From the NCBI RefSeq assembly GCF_958295425.1, contig NC_081153.1, positions 13,297,001 to 13,361,000 of the forward strand: a stretch of 64,000 nucleotides of DNA, written 5' to 3'. Numbering within the stretch: position 1 is the stretch's first letter; the number at the start of each line of letters is the position of its first letter. Below, piece after piece: positions 21,788 through 43,763 of this stretch. The translations under genes were made by a program, and so were the position numbers. The notes under the pieces are model-generated. The model saw only the letters and a program-made list of their open reading frames with translations, was not told the origin of the DNA and searched no databases. Source of the stretch: Solea solea. Lineage: Eukaryota > Chordata > Actinopteri > Pleuronectiformes > Soleidae.

Positions 21788-24588
21788 TCAGCCCCATAGT
21801 AAACTACAAGAAAAATATATAGATTTATATAAAGACTCCAGTAGACCACAAAGACAGCCAAAAGGATCAATCAAAGACATTATCCTGAAAACAAAATGCT
21901 ATCTGATGTACAGCGTTAATACAGTGTCCTTCAAACACACCAGACATCTTGTTTTTCAGAGTAAACTTAAAATGACTGAAATAAATTGTTTTATTCCTAA
22001 ACTAGAGAAAATAACCATTTTAACAAGTACAACCATTTAACTGTAAGCAGTGTGGATTTGGTGATACAGCGCCGTCCTTCCTCGTGCAATATGATAGCCA
22101 ATACGCTAGGGCAACTATCAATATTTAAATGAACAAATTAAGACGCTCTAAAGTAAATTGTCCGTGCCGGTTTGACTCGCCGGTCATTGCTACTTCATTT
22201 CTCCTCACGGTGGCGCTGCTCAAATGAATGCGGGAAACATGGGAGGAAGTTACCTGGCTGAGGTTACAGCAGGATAATGGTGGAGAAAGCTACATTAAGA
22301 GATGCCTCATCCACGTTTAACACATAGACTTCATGTACTTTGTTCTCTATGTTGTGAAGAAACAGAGAAATCCTCCACTATTAACTTTTCACAGACAGAT
22401 GTTTTGTTTTCTTCAGTTAGACAGCTACGTGACGTATCGCTATATGATTGTCTTGCAATATATTGAATATCACAGAATTGTGCCGTGCTACTGAAAACAG
22501 ACAAAAAGATTCTGGAGCGACTACCACCCCAGCACTATCAATTTATACACACAAACGCTGCCCTCAGTCAGGTCTGATAGTATTGCCTGACAGAGCTTGT
22601 TTTGAGATAAAGGATGCAGCATACAAATAATGTTGCATGGTTTCTGTTCACAAACGTCAAACAGAGGCAAAACAACAACATTAATAGCAAAAACTAAAAT
22701 AATAAATAATTTGGGGTAATCTTTTTATATGTAATCTTTTATACATGCTTACAATACAAGAGATTCACACTGCTGCAGTCATTGAAACAATATTTAAGAC
22801 AAAAACATGCAGATTCTGGGATTGGGCAAATTGTGACTGTGAGTTTGAGAGTGGATGATTGTCTCTGTGTGTCCCTGTGACGGACTGGCAACCTGTCTGT
22901 GGTGTACCCCACCTTTCACCCTATGTCAGCTGGGATTGGCACCAGTGACCCCTGCGACCCTCATGTGGAGAATAAAGCAGTAGAAGATGAATGAATGAAT
23001 AACAGTTAGCCATTAGCTCAGCTATTAAACCTAAATGTGAGAAGAGCATAACTCCTCACCTTAAGACTGTGGGTTCGGGCATCCCTGGATCTGCTCCACG
23101 CTTGAAACCTGTTGAAACATAAAGGATAACATAAAGGATAAGTTACTGTAAACAAGTGGTGGGCATTATTTTAAAGGAAGCGAAGGGCCAAAACAACAAG
23201 TATTGTCTCTTCATACGTCTTACCATATCATATTTTTCTGAAAAAATATTCAGATGTGCAATCTTGATTTAAAACGTGACATTGCGAGATAACTTTTCAA
23301 TATCTGAGGCTGCGTCTCATCGTAGCTCAGACTCTAATATCACAACATTGATCGTTCACTTGGGTTGAGCAAGAGTCAAATTGAGGTGACCAGTGAGGAC
23401 GTCGCGGGCTGCAAAAAACTGGTTTGCGGGCCAGTTTTTGCCTGTGTGCGCTCTTAACTTTCTAAAAAGCAAAAAAAAAAAAGAAGTTACTAAAGTTAAC
23501 AACTAAACTTGGCACAGAAAGTAAGCCTCAGTAGCATGTAGAAGAAACATACACAGCCACAACAGCCTGGCACCTCCTTCTCATGCTGGTCATGGGATGT
23601 GTGAAAGTTGTTGTGTTGGTCACTCTGGCCCAAGCTGATCCCACAAATTTTCAATGGTGTTGAGGTCAAAACTGCATGAAGGTCATTCCATCCACTCCAC
23701 TCCCTGAATTTCCCTGAGTCACTACAGTGACAGCCATTCTGCAGAGCTCATTTTTATATGACTGTGAAATAACTATTTTAAGTTGAGCTTACATTTACTG
23801 AACAGCATATCTGACTCACTCACACAAACAAGGAGACTGAGAGAGTGTGCGAAATGTGTGCGAAAAGTGAAAACTATTTCCCCCTCTTCTAGTGTCATCC
23901 AAAGTCCACAAATGAAGCAAATTAGGACGCAACACATTCTTAAGAAAACACATTGCACATACAAATGTCGCCTCCCAACAGGACGAAAACGGAAGAAGAG
24001 TGGCATCATCTGTGTTTGGTGTTTCCAAGATGCTGACATCAGAGAAGATTCTCTGGCATTTCCACTGACTACAGTCATACACTCTCAACTTCCACATGTC
24101 TACTCTCACACATGACCTGCTGTTACAGTGCGTACACATACACATTTACACAGCTTTTAGGACAACATGATGAAAAAGATACAGGAACCTGCAAATAAGA
24201 TAAAATTATATTCATATCTTATTTGTATTCTCCATAAAGTATTACACGTGGGGGTGTATTCATTTCGCTGGTATTTAACTACACATTTCTCACCAGACGT
24301 GTGGAACGCCCTACTACATAACTATATATGTAAACTCAGAAAGCAAGGGTAAATAAAATACGAATACAGATAAAGCTGTAAGATATTGTAGCAGGACGCT
24401 AATAGGCTAAAGCTAACTAGCTAACGTTAGCAAGTCATGTCTCCACCATCCAGCCGTCTCCCTCGACTGAAGTTCGGATACTGACCAAGGTAGAGCACGG
24501 TTGGGATGAAGCCCCATCGGATGACAAACTGGCCGCACTGGAAAAGCTGTTGCAGCCGCTGTTTGGTCTCTTTGCTCATTTTAGCCAT
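21788..24588 (-). CDS. tomm7: Mitochondrial import receptor subunit TOM7
   Basis: Small tail-anchored subunit of the TOM complex in the mitochondrial outer membrane; it helps assemble the import pore and stabilises PINK1. Coding exons (minus): 24588-24486, 23108-23060, 21803-21788. Joined they give 55 aa, the exact length of human TOMM7. The start MAKMSKETKQRLQQLF corresponds to human MVKLSKEAKQRLQQLF. The middle RWGFIPTVLYLG is the membrane segment (about residues 23-35). Exon 2 encodes the conserved FKRGADPGMPEPTVL, and exon 3 adds only SLLWG and a TGA. All junctions are GT-AG in consistent phase. An in-frame ATG 30 codons upstream (24678) has no stop before MAKM, but family length favours 24588. 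Confidence 0.95.
22020..22480 (-). repeat. MITE-like interspersed repeat, copy 2 (tomm7 intron 2)
   Basis: The reverse complement of about 22065-22190 aligns to about 4810-4930 (shared 'tttactttagagcg' and 'gaggaaggac' words), so this is a second, inverted copy of the element at 4630-4960. No coding capacity. Confidence 0.55.
22835..23001 (+). repeat. Retroposon 3' end with (GAAT)n tail
   Basis: 'gtccctgtgacggactggca', 'ggtgtaccccacctttcacc', 'cagctgggattggcaccagt' and 'aagcagtagaagatgaatga' follow the order of a very common teleost LINE/RTE-type 3' end, closing with GAAT repeats. Family assignment is from memory. Confidence 0.6.
23530..23720 (-). pseudogene. Tc1/mariner-like transposase relic
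   Basis: On the minus strand, about 23680-23640 reads SFDLNTIENLWDQLG, which resembles the SPDLNPIENLW motif of Tc1-type transposases. In another frame about 23590-23535 reads MRRRCQAVVAVYVSSTCY and then a stop, like their C-terminal end. Stop codons and a frameshift separate the two, so it is dead. It lies between tomm7 exons 1 and 2. Confidence 0.55.
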
Positions 24589-24759
24589 GAGTTTGTCCTG
24601 AAGCGGAGAGGACAGCAAGGACGAGCAGCACAAGGAAGTGACGTCACGCGAGAGCGCTGCTTTGATAGAGGTCGCCACCTCGTGGACTGATGTGGGACTT
24701 CGTCTTCTACTTGTCTTTTAACCTTTAATGTGTAAAGAATAGAAATGACACCATTATCT

Positions 24760-25080
24760 GATTTCAATTATCACACAAAATTAAAAGTCTGTATCTGTAT
24801 TTTTATACAGGTTTACATTAACTTTAACAGCAATCTCAGAATTAAACGATAAATTATTACTGATACAGATTGTTCCAATACAGCCGCTTTAGACCATTTA
24901 TGATCAATGACGCTGTTACCAACACATTTGTAATTTCAATAAACAGCCCAAACATGACTCAGCTAAACTGCTTTTGATGATTTGTATTTACTTTTTCCAA
25001 TCTGTGCATTGTGAAGAATGTGATATATAGGATTTTTGAAACTGTATCCGATTATACAGTTTTATTGGTACGATACCAAT
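24760..25080. repeat. Interspersed repeat shared with klhl7 intron 1
   Basis: 'aataaacagcccaaacatga'+'ctcagct' (about 24938-24964) and 'gtgaagaatgtgatatatag' (about 25011) recur with small changes at 50374-50400 and 50437-50456. It fills the gap between the tomm7 5' end and the fam126a 3' UTR. Confidence 0.6.
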
Positions 25081-25169
25081 TCCATTCCCAAATTGAAAGC
25101 CGAGATTAAAACGTAGTACGGTGATACTCCCTGTCATACACAGAAAAACATGACCAGGCACACAAGTGA

Positions 25170-26866
25170 AATATAGAAACACTTTATTCCCAGAAGTTAT
25201 AGTGGTGAGTTTATCTTCAGACAAATGAAAGGCCAATACAGACATACTTAAGAACAAGAGCGTACCCATTCACATTTTAGAAACCCACATAGAGAAACAT
25301 GATGATTGTTATTGTCCCACCAAGCTATGGACACTTTGACAGCTGGAGCACAAAGCCAACAGAATACACTTTAGTTTGAAGGTGGGGCAGCACAGGGGCC
25401 TGATTCAAGACAACAGAATGTAGCAGACGATTGGGAATTTAAACCATTTTGGTACAAGACAATATCACCACATCTTATGATGTGCTGAACAACATGGAGT
25501 GACACTGGAAACGTACCACCAAAGTACTACAAACATCTGGAATGGTGGGTAAATCTGAGAAGAGGGAAAATGCTGTGCTGCCTTGAAAGCCTTCTCATGT
25601 CAGCTCAGGAAAGGGTATGTTTACAGTTCACGGTTCACTCAAAACCGGCAGGTTGAAGTTTAAGTCAGTATTTGGTTTTAATATTTCTGAATAAGTAGAC
25701 AGATGTGAACGGAGCAACAACGCATTTCTCTCACACACACACACACAGACAAAAACAGGGAAACACCACAATTTTAAGAGTCAAACCTCTTGTACATCAT
25801 AAGAAAATACCCAAGTTAAAAACACTCTTTCAAGTGCAAAAGTCAATACTCAACAAGTCACACTTGCTCGTTGTCCCCGAAACCCCAAAATCTCCTTTTA
25901 AGTAAATCAGAAGTTGGATTTTTATTTCTGCCATCAAATGCACAGCAAATCGGGAAGGTGTGAGAACAACGAGGGAACGACACACATATTGCTTCTCCAT
26001 AATGACAATACTGTGCAACTGTAAACATAAAAAAATGATTCTTATCACACTCGTGATTATTTAGTGATCACTTTAAAGAAGCATACTGTAGCTGTAACTG
26101 TTGACAAATTAGAAAAGTGAACACAGGGAGTATGGGAGATCATTGTATTGCTATGAAAAGATCTTGATTTTTCTTTTTTTTTTTTTTAAGTATTAGAAAC
26201 ACTTGTTTCAGATATGGGAATCATACCCTATTCACTGTATCAATCAGCAGCAGCCTTTATTCTAAAAACATACAGTATATATATATATATAAACAGACTG
26301 TACAGTACACACCACTCGTGCGTGTGTAAGCAGACGTTCACACACTCACAAACGTGCCCTTCGACAAACCAGAGCAAAGTCACAATGGGCATAATGAAAA
26401 GCCATGCAGGGCAACAAATGCAGATTCAAATACATTATGAAAATACTTTCCCACACAGATTTTAGTCATGAGTTTACCCATTTAACAACAGGCTGCTCTG
26501 CAAGATAGTACAAGACTGTACTGGTACAACTCCACAGCAACAGTTTACTACTTTAAAAAAAAAAATAAAAATCTGTGAAGCTGGAAGAGGTATCACTGAC
26601 ATGCTGCCTCCATCAGACGCAGAGGAGCTGACTGTGCTGAAGAAGAGAAGAGTAGCTGATGCTCTCTGGATGTCTGGATGGAGCAGAACAGCAGACTGGT
26701 TTACGCCACACACCATCAAACACGTCATTAATGGAGCGACAGAGGAAACAGACGGAGTGTTTGTTCATGTCATTGTTGTTCTTCTGCAATTGGCATGGCT
26801 TGGAGTTCCAGGTCACAGGTAAAGGGTCACAGGTGAGGGTTCATGAAGTAAGGAGTATCAAAGGGT
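25170..26866 (-). other. Probable fam126a 3' UTR
   Basis: 1.7 kb with no supported exon directly downstream of the fam126a stop. TTTATT at 25183-25188 reads AATAAA on the minus strand and would end a long 3' UTR; another candidate is near 26256. A poly-T stretch and a TA run lie inside (26168-26187, 26274-26292). Confidence 0.5.
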
Positions 26867-35845
<8,979 letters not shown>

Positions 35846-38800
35846 GTTCCCTCATCTGCAGTGGAGTCGCCTCTACCTAAGAGAGAAAAAAAGAATCATG
35901 TATAAACACACAGTCAGCAGCTCTTTGACACATACAAAATATATTTATCTCTCCGTCCCTCTCTCTCTCTCTCACACTCACACACACACCTTGAAAGCGG
36001 CTCCTACCATGCTTGTTAGTAGCCTATAATTTCATATTATTAATAATCCACTATTGATGGTAAAGAAAAACTGGCAATGTTGAACGGCAGAGAATGTCAG
36101 TGCTCCAGGCATCACTTCAGTACTCCAAAGAAGCATTAGTCTCTCCTTCCCCCCCTCACTCTCCTCCTGTTTCCCTCTCATGGACACACACTTCTAAAGC
36201 AAGAACCTAACTCAACTCAGGCTGGAAAATCGAAATCACCCACAGTGAATCCTGGCCGGCTTCACAGTTGAAAAACTCAGGAGGGGGGAAAAAAAACCTG
36301 GCACAGCAGATTTTGAATGTTTATTGGTCCAGCTGTACAGTTCAGACTTTGAATAACGACAGAAAAATGTGAGGCTCTTACTGGTTTCAGCTCACATTTG
36401 ATCATGCTGAAATGACTTCTCTGCTACCTCCATAGCCTGCTTTCTATTTCTGATGTCGCTCATTCCAGCGCCTTCGCTGCCTGCCTGACTCTTTCCTTTC
36501 CTATTCTAGACACTCCACTTGAATGCAGACAGCATCTCTTCCACTCATTCTCAAAAAATAAATAAATACATTTCTCAGAGAGCAAGAGCAATGGAAAACA
36601 ATTGATTCTGCTAGATTCATTGTCGGCTTTCTAACCAGGCCTGTATGCAAGGCTGCGGGATACGGGAACAAAATCTTAAGATGTACTTTTCACAATATAC
36701 ATTTTAAACCAATATTTCTGTGAGGCTGGGCTTATGAATAATATCTCGATACTTTTAGGCTGTATTTTTAATATATGAGATCGACTGGGATATAAAGCAG
36801 CACACAGGTCGTTTCTCTGGGCTCATGAAAAGTTTCTCTTGAGATGTATAGAAGTAGAGTGACAATACACTGTAAATACAATTTAAAATAAAATATATAC
36901 CGTTTATGTGAATTACATGTTTAAATACAGTTATTACCTTTCAATTCAGATCATACCTGGTTTATTTCTTTGGCTTTTTAATCGTTAGAAACGATATATG
37001 ATATGTAATTCATACTATTTAGTGTATTTCACTCATATATACAATATAATAAACATGATGACTATCGGTGCAACAGCCTTTAAAGTTTTCTAGTCCCATG
37101 TCACGATGTAGACGTAATATCGATATATTGCCCAGCCACACGTTCATAAGGGAGCATCATATTTTTCTTTAATATGATAATAATCATGGTAATTAGATGC
37201 TGATTTAAAAGTGGAAATGCTTTTTCTGTCATTACCGGTTCAACATAAAAATAGCACTGACGGTCAACTTTGATTAGCATGAATGTAAATGATGAACAAT
37301 CAATGATGCAATGCAGTAACGCACAGCTCCTATAAGTCATTCCTCATCCTGAAATAATTTGACAACTCATCCACAGAAATTGACAATAATCTTGATGACG
37401 ACTTATCGATTTAAGTGTGTGTTAGAGTCAATAGTTCCACTGGCAGTTCTGTACAATGCGCACTGTAAAGGAAAACGCACAGTGAGTGATGAATAAAAGA
37501 TCCTCATGGTTTTATACGGAGACTATAAATATCTCAACAAAGCACCAAAGTGATCCATCCAATAATTGTTGAGATAATTCAATTTTGTCCACATTAGCCT
37601 GATCACCCAACATTAACGTTCTTACAGCAGCAAGCAGAGTAAAGAGGATTCATGGTCGTTGTGCTTTTGTCTCCTTGTAATCTTCAAGGCTCTGGGAAAT
37701 AACAAACAAGTGATAATATAATCAGTAATTTAACTCTGGAAAAGAGGTCACATTAACCTAATCTGTATTGTGTGACTGACGTCATCAAGGGCCAAGTCAT
37801 GCAGCAGAGTGACAAGAGAGCGCGCCGTCCCTTTGCATGACTGATGAATTAAACTTTTCCACTAACAGATTGTTTTCAGTGCAGCGTATGTTGTGCCTGC
37901 AATTGGAAACTACAAGTACAAGGCTAAATTTGCTGCTGAATGCAGACACACAAGCTCTATGTTTGGTATGTCTGGTAAAGGAGCCTGAAAAAAAAAAAAG
38001 GAGGCCGGCGGAAGAAATCCTTCTATGTGCACACTTGTCATGCTCAGACTGGAGCCGGATATAAGTTAATTCCACTTTTCAAACGCTTCATTTGTTGGAT
38101 AAGAAATGCACACATACACTGTCAGTAATAAAAAAAAACCTTTTCCTTCAAAATATAATTATTCTCTTCCCATCAGCCCTGAATCCTAATGCGACTTTCA
38201 CATAAAACAGCCGCTTTACTTAATATAATTTCGGTGAGTGGTCCCTCCATAGAAGCCAGGTGACTATTTATGGACTGTACCAATGGCAAGAATGACGAGA
38301 GGGAGGGGAGTCAGTGACTCATGAAATAGGGAAGGATTATTAAGCAGGATAGCCTCCATTTAGACATATTACTCCCTTGTGGTGTGGTGGTATTCTGTAT
38401 ATTTCATGGCAGTGAGGACAACAAGGAGGACAGCTCCATCTAAAGCCATCATGTGCATTTTAATGACGGGCTCAGTGAAAAAAAAAAATAAAGGCTGTAA
38501 TTTGTCTGGATGAGTCAGTCTTCAAAGAGGATGGGTTCTCCTCCTACACAGTCACTTATAACCAATCAACTGTGCCCACAGTGGCGTCTGGGGTATGTCT
38601 TCTATGTCATCATCATTTGTGTCCAGAAAAAGATACCTGAAGACCAATATCACCAGCCAGCTGCCTGTGTGATAGATCTTCCTCCTACCTCAGGTACACG
38701 CAAGGACGAATCACACAGAAGCAGCTGCAGAAATCACTCTAAAATATACTCATTTTTAAAATAGGTTAGGTAGATTTGTGTAGAGGGTGGAAAAGCACAA

Positions 38801-41429
38801 AGATGCAAAATCCACAAGTAATTAAAATCTAACAACTACTTTCACATTGACGTTCACACTGTCATTGACGAGACGGGCGCATCTGTCATGTTGGTACAAA
38901 AATAAAATACAACAACCCAAAATCGGCATTTCTCACCATTGATTTTGTGCCACATTGTTATTTTTCATAACATGCATCAAGTTGGGAATCTCTATGTACC
39001 TCAAGATCAAGTTTGGATTCAGAGGGCTATGATTTGATTATAAAATGGATGCATAAACATTTTTCTTTGAAAAACATAGTGAATGTGATTAACCCTAATT
39101 GAATTACAAGATGTATTTGCTTCCATTTTATAAATAAAAATGCAACATGTGCTATTTTCAGTTATAAAGGCCATAAAGCAACAGCACCCACTGCAGAATC
39201 TCTAAGATTTCTAGAACCTGTTGACACTGAATACAGAAAATTAATTGCCATGACAGTGCCTTACAGGGGCATAATTTTGTTATCGGGCAGATGATTGTCC
39301 ACAGTCTACGTCTAACCAACTCGTTGTGCATGTAGACTGTATATCATTGCAGAAATCAATAGAAGCAAGACAGGGCATACCAACAAATGCAGCAGCTGGT
39401 GAGTTTCTTCTGTGCTCACACAGACGGACACACACCAGAATAAACCAGTGCTAGGGATAAGTGGCTCTGCAGGCTTGACACACGCAAACTAACCAGTGAA
39501 GAGAACAAAAACGTAGACGATAAATGCAGTACAAGGACAGGTGGGAAGTGCAGGGGGAAAAATAGAGCAGGGATCAATATCTAAATGAATAGAGGCTGAG
39601 ATAAGTGGTAGAAATGGGGGATAAAATGAAATGAATGACAACCCAAGGGATGAATAACTCAGGAGAAAGACTGAGGGGTCAATAAATGAGGAGTGTTCAA
39701 TAGGCTTCAATCTGTTATGCCTGTAACCTCCCAGGCTGCAAGAAACATTAAAATGAAATAATGAAACACACACATGCACAGTGTGCTGTGTTCCAAACTA
39801 TCTCAAAAAGTGGGTCTAAAAAAGGTGTTTATTAGCTTTACTGGTGCTTACTGATCTTTTTCCACTTAAGCAGTTCTGGTGCAACCCACTTCTTCTTGCC
39901 TAAGATTGATGAAAGACTTGCACCATTGTGTTGAGTGTGTGTGTGTATGTGTGTTGTGTATATTCAATGTGTTGCTTGACAAAAACCTGTTCCTGTGAGC
40001 TAGCAAAAATTGACAGCTCATTCTGAATTTACACCCACGCCTCTGTCCGAAACTCTCTCATTCACACACAGACAGACAGGGCTAAATGAGCGTACATTTC
40101 CAGCAGTGTGTTTGCATAATAACCGGACAGTTCTAATATAAAACACCTGAGGCAATGTTGTTAAAAAAACGTGCAATATATCTACACCCTGGGCGTCCTG
40201 CAGGCGGTGCTCAGAGGATTAAGAACATACCTGTCTGAGAAAGGTGGTGGAGTGAGAATGCATGCAACTCCAAGAGAGAATGAACTAGGGGAACACCCAA
40301 ACACATATACATCCCTCCCTGTTCATTATCTCATTTCCTATTACGAACATACTTTGGAACCTTCTTTGTCAGGAAGTGAGTGGGCCAATAACAATGAAAG
40401 CTTGAATGGAGGGAAGAAAAAAGGGGAGCAAAAGACTGTGTGGTTTAAAGTGCGACAGAGCTGCTCCAGCTGCTTTTTGCCATGGTACAGGGTGCGAGCC
40501 AAACAATCCACTCGTTAGGCCATCCGTGAATAAAAGCTTTACAGAGATTAGGGGTTATTCAATACACCAAATGTGCTGAAATGAAGCTAAACTAGCCACC
40601 GAATACTCGGCTGACTCAAATCTTATGGAGTCATACCAAAACCACCAATGGTAACTGTTACGCCATACAAACAAGTGTCAGCACCAGGAACTGCGGCAAT
40701 ATGCCTCCACCCCTGAATCTCCATAGAAACAAGATGTCAACTGTAAACAAAATAAACATGCCAACTAAAGGCAGATGCAGGTTTAACAAGACAATATTTT
40801 TGAATATTGAAGTAACTAGAGTCTGACTTCCAATATTGCGCCACACTTCCGGTATTAGTTTCCGTTTTATCTGTGAAGAAAAGAAACCAAACACACAAGA
40901 AAAGCACTTCCTCATTCCTCGAAGGAGGAAAAAGTTTGTATGACATTTTGCATTCCTGTCTTGTTTGTGGCCGATGATCAAAACATTCCCATTCCATTAC
41001 AGCCTTTTGCTTATACCAACAATTATAGCAAACCCTGACAGCACACCTGGTACCCATTTTTCTAGAGGCCATATTATATTTTAAAGCTGCTGTCCTGCCT
41101 GCTGCTGAAAGCCATCTAGCTACAGACTGGATATGCCAGTCTGTATCGGAAGTCTCACAGAAAAATAATGTTAGATGTCTACTTCTATGTTTCTGCCGGA
41201 ATTAAGGTCTACATGACAATGGCCATAAGGGCAGAGTCTCTACATGGTCAAAGCTCAAAACCTGGCCTCAACTTCAGCAGCCCTTCTACAAGCGGTTTAC
41301 ACTGTCCATTCCTATGTCAATGGCATTTTGTTTGACATTCTACTTGTGTAGTTTGGCCTGTGGTTAGTGCTACTGCAACGTCACCTCCCACAGTGCTCTT
41401 CCTTTGGTTCTTCTAATAGCTTAGAGGAT

Positions 41430-41447
41430 GGGGGGGGGGGGGGGGGG
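41430..41447. repeat. Poly-G run of 18
   Basis: Eighteen consecutive G on the plus strand inside fam126a intron 1; long G homopolymers are prone to length error and can form G-quadruplex structures. Confidence 0.95.
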
Positions 41448-42485
41448 TTTAGTCTTCTGTCACTATTTTCTTCGTGAATTGCACACACATATATTTTGCA
41501 CAGGACTGTCTGTAATGAAGCAGACATGACAGCAGATTCTGGTTTGTGTGTGTAAGTGGCTTTGCTACTGAAAGACATTTTGTTGGGATAGAATCCTCTT
41601 AAAGCAGCCTGCACTCTTGTCTCCATTGCCTCTGAGCCAGTGATGCATCTTCAACAGTCATCATGCCTTTTTCAATTCCCCGTGTTCTTGCAGCGAGAGC
41701 CTGAAGAATCCAATGATTAATAGCACCATTACTTCAACACTTACGTCTCCCCTTTTTATCTCCATCACGGCAATATATTTACATGTCACAGCGAGACGAC
41801 TCCTAATAACGATACATCCATTTCACATTCAAACACCATGTTTGGTACAAATAATAACTTCCATTTCAAGATTTTGGTTAGGGCTACGTTCATGCTAAGT
41901 TTAGGAGCATTTATGCCCACAAAAATGTGACTTTGCTGTGTATATTAACATCTGTATGTCACATATAACGTATTATATACACATAGAATTGAAACTGCAA
42001 ACATGGGGGATTATAACTGTGATGCTAGAAGACAGCAGAGCCTGTGAGACGTTCCTGCTCCATGACCTTCAGGGCTTCTCTGTCAAAACGCATTAAGAGA
42101 CCTGCGACACTAACAGCCACAGATGCAACACATTACCAAGCATGAGCATACTTTTTATGCATGTGTTTACTCATATGCACACCCTAATAATACCACTTTC
42201 AGAGCAGAATCCCTTAAATACAGTGTAGGTCAACTGCATGTAAGGCAGCTTATGAATCAAGATACAAACTGTTATTAGTACAATAACTGTCACAACACCA
42301 AAGGTACAGCTTTTGTAAAGGACACAGCCTGTAAAACAAGTTTCAGGTTTAGCCAGTATGTCATGAGGGAGTTCATTTCATACAGCAGGAGAGCAATGCT
42401 TCACACCTCCCCTCCCTGCTTACACAGGAAACCCCAGAACTTGCTGAGAGGTACGGAGGAAAGCTCCATCACATGATAGTATTTA

Positions 42486-42486
<1 letters not shown>

Positions 42487-42523
<37 letters not shown>
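42487..42523. repeat. (AC)n microsatellite
   Basis: Uninterrupted AC dinucleotide run within fam126a intron 1. Confidence 0.95.
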
Positions 42524-42524
<1 letters not shown>

Positions 42525-43539
42525 GACTATCACCTAAAGAATCTTAAAAAGTCTCTCTGCACAGACCTCCATTCTGCGGACAGACTATACAAAGCTTCTT
42601 CTCTAACTCTTATTTTACAGGACATCACTGGGTTAAATTGAAAAGAAAAAAGTAAAATCTGATATCATCCAAAAATCTTTGAAGTCAAAGAAATGCTTCA
42701 CCAAGCACAGACTATCAAAGATACAAATAAAAAGGAGCACAGTTTTGTCAGATTTGTAGCTTCTTAAAATGTGAATATTCTCTGGTTTCATTGCTCCATT
42801 CGACAAATAAATTATTAAAACTGAAACATTTTGGTTGGGGCGAAAACAACCCATCTAAGAGCATCATCATTTAGAGGTCTGGGAAACACCAATCAATATT
42901 TTCTACATTTTCTGACATTTTATGGACCTAACAAATACTCAGTTAATTAAGAAACTAATCAACAGATTCATCGATTATAAAAATTATCATTAGTGGCAGC
43001 TCTAGTAGAGAGTCATCCCTAGTTCAACTATTACCAGTTAAGACCTAACATTTACTTAGACCGGATTTTGGGCTCCAAATCCAAAATAGATAATGTCCTA
43101 CAGAGGCAACACACAGTGGTGTCTAACAGGATAAATGTAGGATACAAGTCTATCTCTGGAACAGCAGTAAAATGGTTGCGATGAAAAGCTCGTTAACAGT
43201 GTACTGGCAAGTCCTCTAGTAAATTACAAAAATGTAACTAGTTACCTGTCCACAGACACTGTTAACCCTAACACTAGTTTGACTCACTGACAACTGATCA
43301 CACAACCTGTGTTTGGACAACATGAAATTGTGTCTCGAAGCACTGATAGTTCAATGACAAAGGTTAGCTTTAGTTGTTAACCAGCGCCAGGGAGTGTAAA
43401 GTAATCCCCCGCCTTCTCTCACTGACTCTGGCTGAATGACTTAAAGCTGTCACTGTGGTTGCTTCCAGATTAGCTCGTTAGCTAGCTAACCGGCTAAGGC
43501 GCGACACTAGTTAAACTGGGGAAGTCACTGTTTACTTAC

Positions 43540-43760
43540 TGGCATGCTATCTTTCAGTTCCTTGGTATCGCTGTCTTCTATGGTTCCGACAGGACGAGGT
43601 GACAGCTATCACTTCACTTCTCTATGAATCTCCTCAATAATTCAACAACATCGGCTCCTTCCATCTTCTTTACTTTCTCCACTCAGACTACCTTAAACAC
43701 GGGGAGGCCCGGCCTCCTCAGAGTGACAGAAAGTCTTAGCCTATCTGAGAGCAGTATATA
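43540..43760 (-). promoter_or_regulatory. Probable fam126a 5' non-coding exon and promoter
   Basis: A consensus donor gtaagt (minus strand) at 43539-43534 ends a putative exon that begins around 43690-43700. An imperfect TATA-like 'gttatatactg' lies at about 43752-43763 on the minus strand. The exon has no start codon frame of its own that continues, so the first coding exon is 35845. The exact transcription start is not determined. Confidence 0.5.
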
Positions 43761-43763
43761 ACA

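Larger units (their letters stand above)
35877..43539 (-). other. fam126a first intron
   Basis: About 7.7 kb between the 5' non-coding exon and the first coding exon. I see no coding exon in it. It contains an AC microsatellite (42487-42523), an 18-base G run (41430-41447) and AT-rich sequence. Confidence 0.55.
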
